A program made the position numbers and the translations under genes. This document shows, one piece after another, positions 1-11,379 of a stretch of 64,000 bases of DNA. Under the pieces are notes generated by a model. It ran no database searches, was not told the origin of the DNA, and saw only the letters and a list, made by a program, of their open reading frames with translations. Position 1 is the first letter of the stretch, and every line of letters starts with the position of its first letter. Source of the DNA: Antitrichia curtipendula (lineage: Eukaryota; Streptophyta; Bryopsida; Hypnales; Leucodontaceae); the NCBI GenBank assembly GCA_951230915.1, contig OX579635.1, positions 25,544,001-25,608,000 of the forward strand, written 5' to 3'.

Positions 1-1465
1 TATCATGTGTCTTCGTTGAACGTGGCTGTATTCAAATCGGTGCTCTCTACAATAAACAACATTCAAATCTGCGCTATCTCCGTGCACACTATGCTACCTA
101 TGGTGGTGACATCCACAAATTTACATTGAAACACCTTTGACAATATAGCCAAAGAATGCAAGATGTCAGCAAGAAAATACAACACATAAATAAATTTGAA
201 TTGGGACATCTTTTGTAAGATAGCTGTAGCTTGAGCCAAATCCTTGCCCTACACATCACAAAAGAAAGAAAGCACAGACTCTAAAGAATCACAGAGAGCT
301 GTGACAACCTACCACCTGCTTAGCCACTGAATTTTGTGGTAACGTTTCATGGTTCTTTTTGCATCAAACAACTCCTCCTACAAGGAGGTAAGTGCATACT
401 TGCGCTTACCGGATTTGTTAAAGAAAGCAACAATTGAATTTAATAAAGAATCAACCTCGGAAGAAATTACCTTACAATCCGGTGCCTTTGCAGCATCAAA
501 GGCTACCAAGTTTGTTTGATGTGCAACACAATGACAAGCTAAAAGGTAAGGGTTTACCTCCTTTTTGATCCGTGCAGCTACTCCAGTGTGAGTACCCACC
601 ATGGTGCTGGCGCCATCACTGCCGAAGCCCACAAATTTCCGTAAATCCAGCCTCCAACTGTGAAGGTTTGAAATCAGGGTTTTGCAAATTACAGCTGCAT
701 CTTTTTTTCCCCCTTCTATCTGCAGCAGACCGAGAAAGACAGTGACAAGCAAATCTTCTTCTATAATGCTAGCAAAAATAACTAGGTGCCCAGTTACACT
801 TGTATCTGTGGATTCGTCAATCATAACACCATAAAATGATGAATTTCGAATATGGTTAAGTATTTTCTTTTGAATCACAACTGAAATGCAATACATTAAA
901 TCAACACACGCTTTCTCATCATGATACATAGATAGGGTTCTTGGAGCTTTTACATTCAACAACAATTTGCATAAAGAAGGAAACTTGGAGTAAGGTAAGG
1001 ATTGCTTCCCCAAAAAATATGATGCCCAGACCAAAGAAGCCACAGCCTCATCACACGCCCTTTGACCTTGGACGATTGCCTTCTCTATGACTTTCCCACC
1101 ACTTTGCATGCCCAAACAAGACGTTGATGTTCATTGGACCGAGTGTGGTCTTGAAAAGCACTAATTTTCAAATTTTTGGAGTCCACTTTCGCATATGTTG
1201 AATGGCCCCCATTATCCCTGCACACCTTACAAAACACCTTTCCCACATCTGGACAGAAATAAAGCCAATCAAAGTGAAGGCACCACTGCTCCTTCCATAG
1301 GCTTTGTGCAATTTGTGCATCTGTAGGGGGAGCTTGATTAGTGTTTGAAAAATTATTGTTAGGACCAGAAGAGGCCTCAGATGCAAAGAAAAGCAATTCT
1401 ATGACTTCCACTTCCTTGGACCTCACAAAGTAGTGGTCCTTCAAAGACTTCTGCTGTTTAGCCAT
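1..1465 (-). pseudogene. hAT-superfamily transposase relic (ZNF862/ZMYM-like), 3' end cut by window edge
   Basis: Two overlapping minus-strand frames form one broken transposase. The N-terminal part (1465 to 1085) has a short zinc-finger-like module (WLYFCPDVGKVFCKVCRD ... FQDHTRSNEHQ), as in domesticated and mobile hAT proteins. The second part (1115 to 378) carries the catalytic-region signatures MIDESTDTS and VGFGSDGASTMVG, then LLACHCVAHQTNL, which matches the hAT Cys/His insertion region. The frames are offset by a frameshift around 1085-1115. Translation continues to base 1 with hAT-like stretches (QWLSRWQVV, FKFIYVLYFLADIL, LSKVFQ) interrupted by stops. Coding capacity is lost. The family call is from motifs; no terminal repeats were identified. 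Confidence 0.8.
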
Positions 1466-2186
1466 CTCCCCTGAAAAAGCCTACAAAATTAAAAAATTAA
1501 AAAAATATTTCAAGCATGCCCGGATGGAATACACTTAAAAGAGACCCATGGCTAGTTGCCATCCCTCACCATTTGCATAATCTTTTAATGCCAAGGCTTT
1601 TATTGAAGTGGAAAGGGTAGCACGTCTGATTTAGTAAGCTCAAGAAGCACTTGCAAGGTTGATGTACTATATAGTACTGCCATTCAAGTTCAAATATTTT
1701 GGGACAATTGTACAATATAAAGGATCAGGAGTAGACTAAGGAATTTCATGGCTCAGAAACCCCTTAAGAAGTTGCTGATGCAATCTTCCTAATGAATAAG
1801 TTGTTGTGGATGCGTCAGGCAGGTTTCTCATATAATGCCAGTGCCAGTGTGTGGGTGCATGAACAGAAGAAGGCGAACAAAGCTGATTTGTTTATTGGAT
1901 CGAACTTGAACCAAGTTGAGAACCAAATCCAAAAAAATATACAAAAAATTAAATAATAATTAGGATACAGAAGACCATACTTGTGAGCCAAAAAATAAGG
2001 TGTTGAAGACCAGCTGAACCTTGCGACCCTGCCTGCAAATGCACAAACATTAGAAGTCAAGAACAAATAGAATCAACAATGAAGAAAGTTCGATGAGTCG
2101 TGCTAAATGTCCAAAATGCAGCAGGAATTGCGTGCGGATGGAGCAGATTTCGAGCATAGCTGTCTGCACAGGAGCACAGGTTGTTG
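1466..2186. other. AT-rich spacer without a recognisable gene
   Basis: Only short frames without recognisable protein features occur. A 24-bp stretch near 1990 (CCAAAAAATAAGGTGTTGAA and flank) is repeated near 2429, so some of this DNA is locally duplicated. Confidence 0.5.
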
Positions 2187-2345
2187 ATGCGACACCTGTT
2201 GGGAATCTGGGATCGATGCGACACTTGCTAGGATCAATTGCGACACTTGCTGGGAATCTGGGATCGATGCGACACCTGCTGGAATCGATTGCGGCATTTG
2301 CTAGGATGAATGGGATTGATGCGAGCTGGGATTGATTGTGGCAGT
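2187..2345. repeat. degenerate minisatellite with 20-30 bp units
   Basis: GATGCGACACCTG/TTGCT and GGGAATCTGGGATC blocks alternate several times with substitutions (GATGCGACACTTGCTAGGAT, TTGCGACACTTGCTGGGAAT, GATGCGACACCTGCTGGAAT). Short frames on both strands simply translate the repeat and are not considered genes. Confidence 0.7.
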
Positions 2346-5300
2346 GCGGCATTTTACTCCGCGTTTGAACTTTGGAACCTCTGGTTGTCTGGCAGTATCA
2401 ACAACATCAACCCCGGAAGGTCGGAGTCCAAAAAATAAGGTGTTGAAGACTTCTGAAATCCAAATAACGGCGTTCAAGACTTCCGATCCAACTTCCAAAT
2501 ACTGACCGATCAGTGTTGCGCAGTTGCGGGAATTAATCGAGCAAGTGAGCAATGGCTGCATCAAAGGTTCTAAGCAATGCACCGAAGTGACCGAACCCTA
2601 ATTTTAGACTTATTGTGAGTCTGTGACTGAGGCAAACAGGTAGTGACCAATCACCGATGGCTGCAATGCATTGAAGTGATTGAACGTCTGAATGGTCTAA
2701 TTCCTAATTTTACGAATGAAAGTGGAAAATTGAATTCAAGTTTTGGATGTGTGGTGGGATCCCCTGGACGAGGTAAATGCTAAAACCGCTCCCAAGTTCC
2801 AACGGCTCTAAGACTCAGACAGACTCACAGATAAACACTCAGACACTCAATAGTCAGACATTCATCCACAAGCAACGCTCCCAAGTCCCAAAGACCCAAA
2901 CTCCATTACTCCAAAGTCCAGAGTTCAGACTTCAGACCCTCCCTTCCAAAAAATTCTGACCTACCCCTACTTCCCTCGGCTGCCCGCCTAAAAAAAATAT
3001 AATGAAACAATAGAAGTCCTAATTTTTTTTGTAGTAACCGGTTAAATTACCACAAGTTTTTTGTCCTAGCCAGTCAATTTCCGAATTTTGCATTTGGAGG
3101 GCCGGTATCTCATCCCAATCTTTTCTAAGTCATTCGGAAATCTTCTAAAATTTTTGGCTAGGTCATAACTAAATGCCGGTACTCCCCGGACATTGGGGAG
3201 AAGTGCCAAAGCTAACTACAACAAGTCAATCTATAAGACCAAAAAATTCACATTTATATTGAATAAAATATTCATTCTTGGGAGAAAAAAAATATAGTTT
3301 TTTTTTTGCAAAGCTTCCTCATCCTTGTATTTGCACACATTGAACTCAGTCTCTCAGCAAATTTTCCACATTGTACATGCTAAAATGCTTAAGTTATCAA
3401 GAATAAGTACTTCTACTTTAGTGAAACTTATGAAGTATAGCCAAGTGGCCACTTCCTAAGGATAGTTATATCCATGTCATAGACAAAATATTGGTTCCAT
3501 GGAAGGCGTTGCTCAAATAAACCAACAAGGAGATGTCTTCCCAAATCAAGCGCAAGTGACTGCAAATGGTCAAGCTTCAAGAGGTGGATAGTAGGGAATG
3601 ATGCTTGTCAATCCTATAACACTGTTGCACACGTGGAATATTTGATGGATGACAAAGAATCTTTCTAAGACAAAAGTGTAGATGTTCATCATTGGAATTT
3701 TGTGTGGAGGTGCCACAAAGTATGCCTAGAAACAAAGTGTTTTTTGGACCAATAGGTGCATTCTTCATTTCTACAGTGATTTGGATAGTCATTGATTGGC
3801 CACTTTAGGGCCTCGATGTCCTTATAGGATTAAATACTCAATGAACTCTATGAGAATTTTCCTTCAAAATTTCCCACCAACTTATAGGCTCTAAACAAAG
3901 TTTGATGTAGAGTTTTGAATTTCATACCCTCTTCATACTATGATTGTGTCACTAAATGAAGTTCAATTAAACATTGTTCTAAATATGACTATAGTTTGTA
4001 CTAAACATAGAGTAGGGATATAATATTCTTAGTTTCCTATAATCAATCAATTGTAGCATAAAAAAATTATATAATATAAATGTATAATTCATACTTTTGG
4101 GCATGCATAATTGACATTGCATTCTTACACAATTTCACTCAACTAAAGAATGTCAATCTTTAATTCTTCAAAAAACAAAATTCCATTTTTGATGAAAATT
4201 TTAGGTATAATTTTTATAGATTTAGATTTTAAGTGAATGAAAAACATTGGTGATGAGTTTTGAACTTTAATTGAGTAGATTCTATAAATAGTAATCATCT
4301 ATGTGTACATCTTTTGTGTTCAAAAGAGAACATTAAACAACAATTAAGTAACAAAAAAATAATCTGAAAAATTCAATATTGAGGTGCCTTGTACCAACTT
4401 TTACAAATAGATATTTCCATATTTTAATTAAAAGTTTCTATTTGATCTTCAAAATATGACTAGTTTTATAGATTTGGACATGATGTTATAGTTAATTTGC
4501 CCAAATATAATTACAATATAGAGACATACAAGGCCAAATCCAACAAGTTGTTTGTAAGAATATTGTATGCCAGTAGACATGGAGTAAGACTTAGGTAGTT
4601 CTTGTTTAGTAACCGGTAGTTTTATTGTGTCTAACTCCAATTGAGGTTACATGACACAGTACAAATAGAATTCTTTTAGCCCTTTTGCAATTTTGTCTCA
4701 ATTCCAAATTTTAATTGAAAGATAAATTGATTGGACTTTGATGATCATTTTTGAAAATACCTCCTTAAAATTTTTGGAACTATCTAGATTTATAACCTCC
4801 AAATTACAAATTGATTCAGCCCAAAAATTAGGTGGATTAGAATGTCACATTGAATTTGTTAACCTGACCATGATCCTATATAGAAGGCTCATCTATACAT
4901 ATATATACACAAAAGTTCATATATAAAGTAGGACAAATGTTGATTTAGGTTTTAGGTCACTTGTCTTGAAAGGTACCAAAGTACTAGATTTTTGACATTT
5001 TAATGAAGTTAGCATTCTAAAAACATGGTGAGTTTGGGAATTAAAAGAAAAAATTTAACAAGGGACTCCACTTTGGTACTTTCCAAAAATGTATTCAAGG
5101 TTTAAAAAGTTCAAATCTTCTATCAACTTGTTCCATTCAAATCCTTCTGGTTGTTTGCACATGTTTCCCTTTACAAAGTTAGAATCATCCTAAAGCGCCA
5201 TTTTTCTCATGTCTAAATGTAAATTAATATTAAAAAAAAATACACTAGATTATTAATGACTTCAAGAGGAATCTAGTTTGTTTCATAATTTTCTAAAGGT

Positions 5301-5857
5301 AAAATATGTTGTTAACTTTTCCAATGAATGTAAGCAGTACAAAGAAGCAATTGGGGTGGAAGTTGAATTTCTATGATGCAAATTTTTGACAATTGAAATA
5401 TGGATATCTTTTAAATTGACAAGCGGATTTTTGTTCAATAGGATCAAATTAATTAATCCTATTGGATTAAGACTATATTTCATAAAAACAACTCCAAATT
5501 GATGCCTATTTCCAATGCAAAGGGCAAAATTGAGTCATCAAGATGTACATTATTAAATTAAATTGCATTATAAGTTTGTGTTTGTAGCAATAACTACCAC
5601 GTTCGTATGCATTTGGTGATAAATTGTCACTATTCGAGAAAATAATATATGAATTACAAAAGGGATACATGTGTCATTTTTCCAATTGTTTGTAAAAGTT
5701 TTACACAAATTTTGAAAAGGGTAGACTATTCATTTTTCTATTGAATTCAAAATTTTTTAAAGAGATACACCTATAGATTATCATAAAAAGAACTTCAAAA
5801 TTTTCATTCACAAATGTTTAAAAAAATCCATAGTCATCATAAACTTAGCTTTTAATT
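2346..5857. other. AT-rich intergenic DNA, CA-rich patch at about 2780-2960
   Basis: No frame shows a recognisable domain. A patch at 2780-2960 is rich in CAGAC/CCAAG words and is probably untranslated or repeat-derived. A short inverted pair (CTCCCCGGACATTGGGGAG) lies near 3182-3200. The rest is AT-rich sequence typical of eroded repeats. Confidence 0.5.
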
Positions 5858-6035
5858 ATACTCAAAGCTTAGTGTTTGGGGTATTATTCAACTAAGTTTT
5901 TGAACAACTCTAAAAGCTTTGGAACAACCTTGAAAACTCATTCTATAATTTTATTCAAAGCTTAGTTTTAGGGGTCTTGTGCAACTCAATTTTTGAACAA
6001 TCTTTACAATAGCTTTGGAGCAACCCTAAACCCTA
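5858..6035. repeat. diverged tandem duplication, about 90 bp unit
   Basis: Two adjacent blocks share CTCAAAGCTTAGTGTTTGGGG versus TTCAAAGCTTAGTTTTAGGGG, then CAACT(A)AGTTTTTGAACAA and AGCTTTGGAACAACC versus AGCTTTGGAGCAACC. The spacing of matching words is about 90 bp. Confidence 0.6.
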
Positions 6036-9000
6036 ATTTCTTCAACAACCTCATTTTTAATCTCATCATCTCTTTCTCCTTCTTTGTCCCTTTCTTGCTC
6101 CTGAAATTGTCCATAGATGAAGACAAAGGCATTCGGAAATATAAAAATAGGTGAATTAGAAGCATTATTAGCAACAATAATGAAAACTATCAAATAATAA
6201 TTATATAGCTATCATAAAATTTCAGCACTCAGAATTTCAAACACACTCTAATATTGAATTTCTTATTCTAAATTCATGAGCACCCTATTCCATCTCAATC
6301 CAAACCATTGGCACCCTCACAAATCAAAATACAATTAAATTCTCAAACCTTAACTCTTCCAATGCACCTCCAAATACTACATGCAATGGAGCAAATTGAC
6401 TATTCAGACATTGCATTGCAAAATCCTCTTGAGCATGTACCAAGCTGGTTGACTACCTTTGAAAATAATATCAAAATGATTGAATTTCAAGCGGAACTCA
6501 AAACAACAAGCATTTTTTTCTACAAAAGCAAACAATAATTGAAGACTTTCAAGAATCTTTACAACACTATATTTATTCTTTGACCCACTTTCTATGTTTT
6601 GCTTTGTTTCCTTCCATTGAAGGTTGAATGTGTATTAGTAATTTCTTGGTAGGTTTTGATCTCTCTTTGCTTTCGAACGTCATGTTCACATGTGAAAGTT
6701 GTAAGATTAAAAAACCCTCAAGGCTCAAGAGATTGAAGATGTTTATATAGATGCATGCAATGAAGAGTTGAAGATGCTCAAACAACAAACAACGTGCATC
6801 TCAAATCCTAGAGTTGAACACGAGAATTCCAACACATCTCGAATCCTAACTTTTTTGATCAAGCAGATCCATTCCAATCAACAATTTATTATTTTTCTTT
6901 TTACAGCATTGATCTACTATTATTTTGGATTTCCTATATTTATCCATAATTGTCGTTAGAGCTGCATGCGCTTGAATGGTTGGGGACATGATCGACTAGC
7001 CCCAGCATTAGTGTGTGTCCTACTAATGCTTCCTCCAAAGGCAATGGCTTTGTAGACGTGATAAACTGACCTCAAAACTCCATGAATAATGTACCATGTT
7101 TTTTCACATACGTCATAGTTAACAAGGATAATGTATTTCTTGCCTAAATGAACACTCAAATGTAGTTGACTTTAAACATTATGACACTAATATGGACACA
7201 AGGCCATTAGTGACCTTATCGATCACCTATCCTCATCCGTGTGAATATCATGTCCTCTTCTCTAGGATCAAGAAATTTACTAGATTTTGTTTAATTTTTC
7301 CATTGATGGTGAAGTTGATTGGAACCTTTGAGAATAGAATTAGCCATGGTCTACTAGAGCGTCTTCTAAAGCGTCTTTTGAAGCCAAGCATGAAGGTTGC
7401 CTTAACAACAATAATTAACATATGGGATGGAGGAAATGTCTCCGAAATTGCTTTGATATTGCTCTTGGATAATGAGCTGGTTTACCAATGTCCTACCTTC
7501 TCTATCGGTTAATGGCTGATAGACTTTTATTTTATTTAATGTTTTGTTCTTGTGTTGGTTGTTGGCCAATAGAATCCCTATTGCAATTTGTTTATTGTTC
7601 TTATATCGGCGCTGCCTGATAGAATTCCTATTGATTGATATCTTGTTTTATTTGTAGCAATGTGAGAGACCTATTTTGGAGTTTGTTTAAATAGCGAATA
7701 ATATTGCACTTGGTCGCAAACACGTGAAGGGCATGAACTATTCTATTAGTGCACACATCATCGCTCTACCTGACCTCTCTTCCAACTTGGAGCCTCAAAA
7801 CCTTGATTGTTTGCAACCCCAAAACCTTGATTTTTCCCAACCTCAGGCTTCTACTTTTCATGGTGTATTGATCAATAGCCAACTAGGACTACAATCCAGA
7901 AGCTCTAAGAGACAGTTTGTAGACCTCAAGGTCAGTCCCGAAAGGAAATGGAAACCCTTAAGCCCTAGAAAAACAGTCATAGATTTGGAGGCCGACCATG
8001 ATGAATTCTCAGTTACACTAGGAAGGAATATTGATTGGAACAAGTCTACTTTCATAGAGCGTTTGTTATCAGAGGTGGATGCTTTAATCCCTCATTTTCC
8101 TTTATATTCAACTACAAGCCTTTGCATCTCAAGCTCGTCCTTCAACCTCCACTTCCAATCTGGATGTTGTAGATAATATCCTTCCCGATTTGGAGTCTTC
8201 TCCACTTCATGAGAGTTCACAACAGGGTATATCCACAACGCTCCTTGTTGTCCCCCTTTAGGTGCTACTTGCTTTTGAAGTAATAATCAGAGTGGCGGAA
8301 AAACATCAATGTATGGAAGAACATGAATTTGAGTCGATGGAAAATAACTTGTTGGAGGGACCTTGTAAGATATTGGCATTTGAGCCATCTATGGATGAAG
8401 AGCAAGACCTTACCAATGACCAGCCAATACATGCAGCGAATCAATGACGGCCCCTCTCGTATGGCTAGGAAGAATGGCAAATCAACTATGCAATCCTCGA
8501 CGTCTCATAATTATGTTCTATTCTACTTGCTCTATGTCAACAACCAATTGACAAAAATATGCTCGTCATGATGGTGATGCGGAAGGTGGAAGCCTAGATA
8601 ATATTCCGAATATGAATTTGCCTAATAAGAAATTGTCTCCAATACTTAATTGACGTGGAACTTATTCTAAGTGTCAACGGACTTCTAAAGGTCCGTCTTA
8701 GACAATGGACAATTTAGTATTCTGCAGTGATTTTGTGGCAGAATTTTTGCCTGTTAGAATACGTGTAGTGCTACTAGTGCATTTCCTTCTTTGACCCTAT
8801 AGTATTCTAGTGTAGCTCAAGTTCATATTGTATTGGATGCCAACCAACAAGTGTTATGTGTCGACTATTATCCAATATCCCTTATTATAAATTATACAAT
8901 TTCAATCCTTTTCAACATCTCAACTAATTATGATTGTGGATCTACAAAGTTCTCCACCCCAAGAAAGCACATAGTACTGGGAGCAGGGATAGTTTGCCAT

Positions 9001-9296
9001 CATGATTTGGCAGGGATGAATGGAACAATCAGTCGCAGACAAAGAATCATTGCGCTTTGCTCTCTTAAGGACCCCAAATACCACATCCAAAATATATCCT
9101 AATTGTAGACATCAATGATATGATCTTTCACTTTGAGCCGCTTGTTTTGAAAAAGAAAATGGACAAACAGAAGAGTGACCTTTGACATAGATCGGGCCTG
9201 CAATCCATCTAGAATATTGTCTTTGGACGAAATTTGAGATTGTTTTTTAGTCCAACATCGCTGAGAGGAATTTGGGTCCCCACATTCAAGGCATTT
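6036..9296. other. unresolved AT-rich region, possibly retroelement debris
   Basis: Several plus-strand frames of 60-150 codons occur (7192-7512, 7724-8176, 8262-8447, 8833-9102). Their conceptual products have no domain I recognise. The frame at 7724-8176 repeats a short Leu/Gln-Pro-Gln-Asn pattern (SNLEPQNLDCLQPQNLDFSQ) and may be a fragment of a disordered protein. The broken but colinear frames suggest an old retroelement, but no reverse transcriptase, integrase or gag zinc-knuckle motif was found, so no gene is called. Confidence 0.35.
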
Positions 9297-9644
9297 CACT
9301 ACTAGAAACTGATATCTAAATCAACAGAATTTGAACAATTTATAATTGATTTGCGGACTGCATCAATCATTTTTACACTTTTTAGTTGGTTTGACACAAA
9401 CTAATAAAATGGTTACAAAAACTTTGTTAATTTAAATAGTACAACATCCAAGTCAACAAGGCAAAAAATACTTTTTTGTTCATTTTCACTTGCAAGAGCT
9501 TTAAATAAGTTTTTTCTAATTTGGGCGATATTTAAATCACCATGGTTGAGATTCTAATTACAAAGGAATATTTTTTTAACTTTAATCATTCACAATTTTC
9601 TTTTTTTAAAAGCAACAGACTTTGGTGGTGGCTTAACTAGCTTT

Positions 9645-9947
9645 GGCATAGTAGAATTGTTTTTCTTCAAAAAACTTTGGACAAAGAAAAGTTGTAAAAT
9701 CAAACTAAATTTCATCTCCAAAAATATGTTTGAGATTTCAAGTCTCTAGTTAAAAGTTACGGACAAAGTTTAGAGAGGACTAGCAAGGAACATTTTTTTT
9801 GACATTTTCAAACACCCTCCTGATTTTTATTCGTAACTCTTGATCAAAGACTCAAAATCTCAAATGGATTCTTAGAGAAGAAATTTAGATTGATTGTAAA
9901 TTTTTTAGTAGTTCAAAGTTTTTTGAAAAACGTTATTTTACTATGCC
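9645..9947. repeat. long internal inverted repeat nested in the CACTA element
   Basis: GGCATAGTAGAATTG...TTCAAAAAACTTTGGAC on the left pairs with the reverse complement of GTTCAAAGTTTTTTGA...TTTTACTATGCC on the right. Further matching words on the arms include AAATTTCATCTCCAA/AAATTTCTTCTCTAA and TTTGAGATTTCAAGTCT/TTTGAGATTTTGAGTCT. The arms are over 100 bp and diverged. This may be an older fold-back MITE captured by the CACTA element. Confidence 0.6.
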
Positions 9948-10030
9948 TAAATGGCCATCAATTGAAAGTATTTTGTGATGAATGGGAAAAAAATTCAAAT
10001 GATTAAATACATTCAAAATTACATTACTAT

Positions 10031-10098
10031 TGTGGTGTAATGGTTAGGGCTTGGGGGTGTCATCTCCAAGGTCCTGGGTTCACACTTCACATCCCCCC
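10031..10098 (+). repeat. tRNA-like segment, probable SINE head
   Basis: TGGTGTAATGGTTAGGGC resembles an internal pol III A box and GGTCCTGGGTTCACAC a degraded B box, at roughly tRNA spacing with a possible anticodon-stem pairing (TTGG/CCAA) between. The acceptor stem is not convincing, so this is not called as a tRNA gene. Just downstream the words GATTGCCTTGGTGGCA and GTGCCTTG(G/A)TG recur at about 10137-10230. Confidence 0.45.
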
Positions 10099-10443
10099 AA
10101 AGCCTTGATGTGCCCACGTGGCTTCATCACCATGTGGATTGCCTTGGTGGCAATACCATGTGACTTCATTGCCACACGGATTGCCTTGGTGGCAGTGCGT
10201 GCCTTGGTGGCTCTACCACATGGCAATTTTGTGCCTTGATGACATGGCAACTACCACATAGTAACCTCCATATTGTCAATTTGTTTTGAAAAGATACATT
10301 TATTCCTAACTTGACCAAATTAACAAAATAATTAACAATTTTTTTGTTAAATTTTGTCCAAATCAACTCGACCTCTTGAACAAAAGTTATCAACACTTGT
10401 GTGTTGGATTTTTGTTAATTTGTTCACTAGTTTTCTAGTAGTG

Positions 10444-11379
10444 TTTGGGATTTAGTTCCTCAGATCAATAAAAATTGTCTTAGATTCTCACAAACAATGT
10501 GTAACAAATGTGCTTATAGGGATCCCCAAAACCCCAGCCAATCCTACCTCTTAAAGCATTCGGCAAGGTTGCTTGGTTCTTCGGAGGGCTTTCTCAGTAA
10601 AGGTGCAATTATAGATATTTTTCTTCTTATTCATGATTCACCCTACACAAGAAATTTTGAACGATCCGTATTCAACGGTTCACCCTCTTACATGTAAATT
10701 AAAGGTTTTTGGAATAGAAGATTAAGCCTCTCCAGTTGGCATTCCTATACAATGTCATGATTTTGTTCCTTTAGGGATTGTTGACATTTGACCTTTTAGT
10801 TCCAGAGTATTGTGAGGCAAATAAAGAAATTGGTCAGGATCGTTGCATTCTAAAGTCTACATTTTACCGGTAGTACATCAATTGACCTTATTGCGGAATC
10901 TCAAATTGGACTTGAGGATCTAGGTCCACCTTTTTGGTAAATAGAGCATTAAGATCTCCTTAGAAGAGGACACTTAGCATGTTGGCTGCTAGCCAATACA
11001 TTTTTTTTAAATTTTGATTGTACATATTTTGTAAAATTCCTACAACACATCTCTTGTAATTAGTTGTACTATTCAATTTTGAAACCTCTACTTACTAGGA
11101 TAATTGTTTATATTAGGGACTTTATTTTTAATAGAGGAAGTATTTTAGATTTAGTGGATTGATTGTGTATTTCCATATTTCCTTCTATATTCCAATAAAG
11201 TGTATATGTTTTCGTAAATGCTACCCAATAATCTCCAAACTTGGAAAGAGACTACAACATGCCTTAGCAATAGCCATAGCCCAACCTTGAAAGTCTTGCA
11301 TCTCATCATCTTTGTCTTCGATTCTATGGAATACATGGCAACCAAACAACATGATTCAAGAATTCTACTTCTATGATTT
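10444..11379. other. AT-rich spacer, no gene recognised
   Basis: Frames are short and interrupted. It may hold the eroded C-terminal part of the NB-ARC relic that lies next to it on the minus strand, but no leucine-rich repeat pattern is readable. Confidence 0.35.

Larger units (their letters stand above)
9297..10443. mobile_element. non-autonomous CACTA (EnSpm) element
   Basis: The element begins CACTACTAGAAAC and ends TTTTCTAGTAGTG, the expected inverted termini of the CACTA superfamily. It is flanked on both sides by TTT (9294-9296 and 10444-10446), a 3-bp target-site duplication as expected for this superfamily. At 1147 bp with no transposase, it must depend on an enzyme encoded elsewhere. 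It holds an internal hairpin and a tRNA-like head, annotated separately. Confidence 0.85.

Noticed and set aside
2093..2352. Frames of 64-100 codons on both strands
   Set aside because: They run through a degenerate minisatellite and have repeat-derived composition.
10031..10098. Functional tRNA gene
   Set aside because: The B box is degraded, no convincing acceptor stem forms, and it lies inside a transposon.
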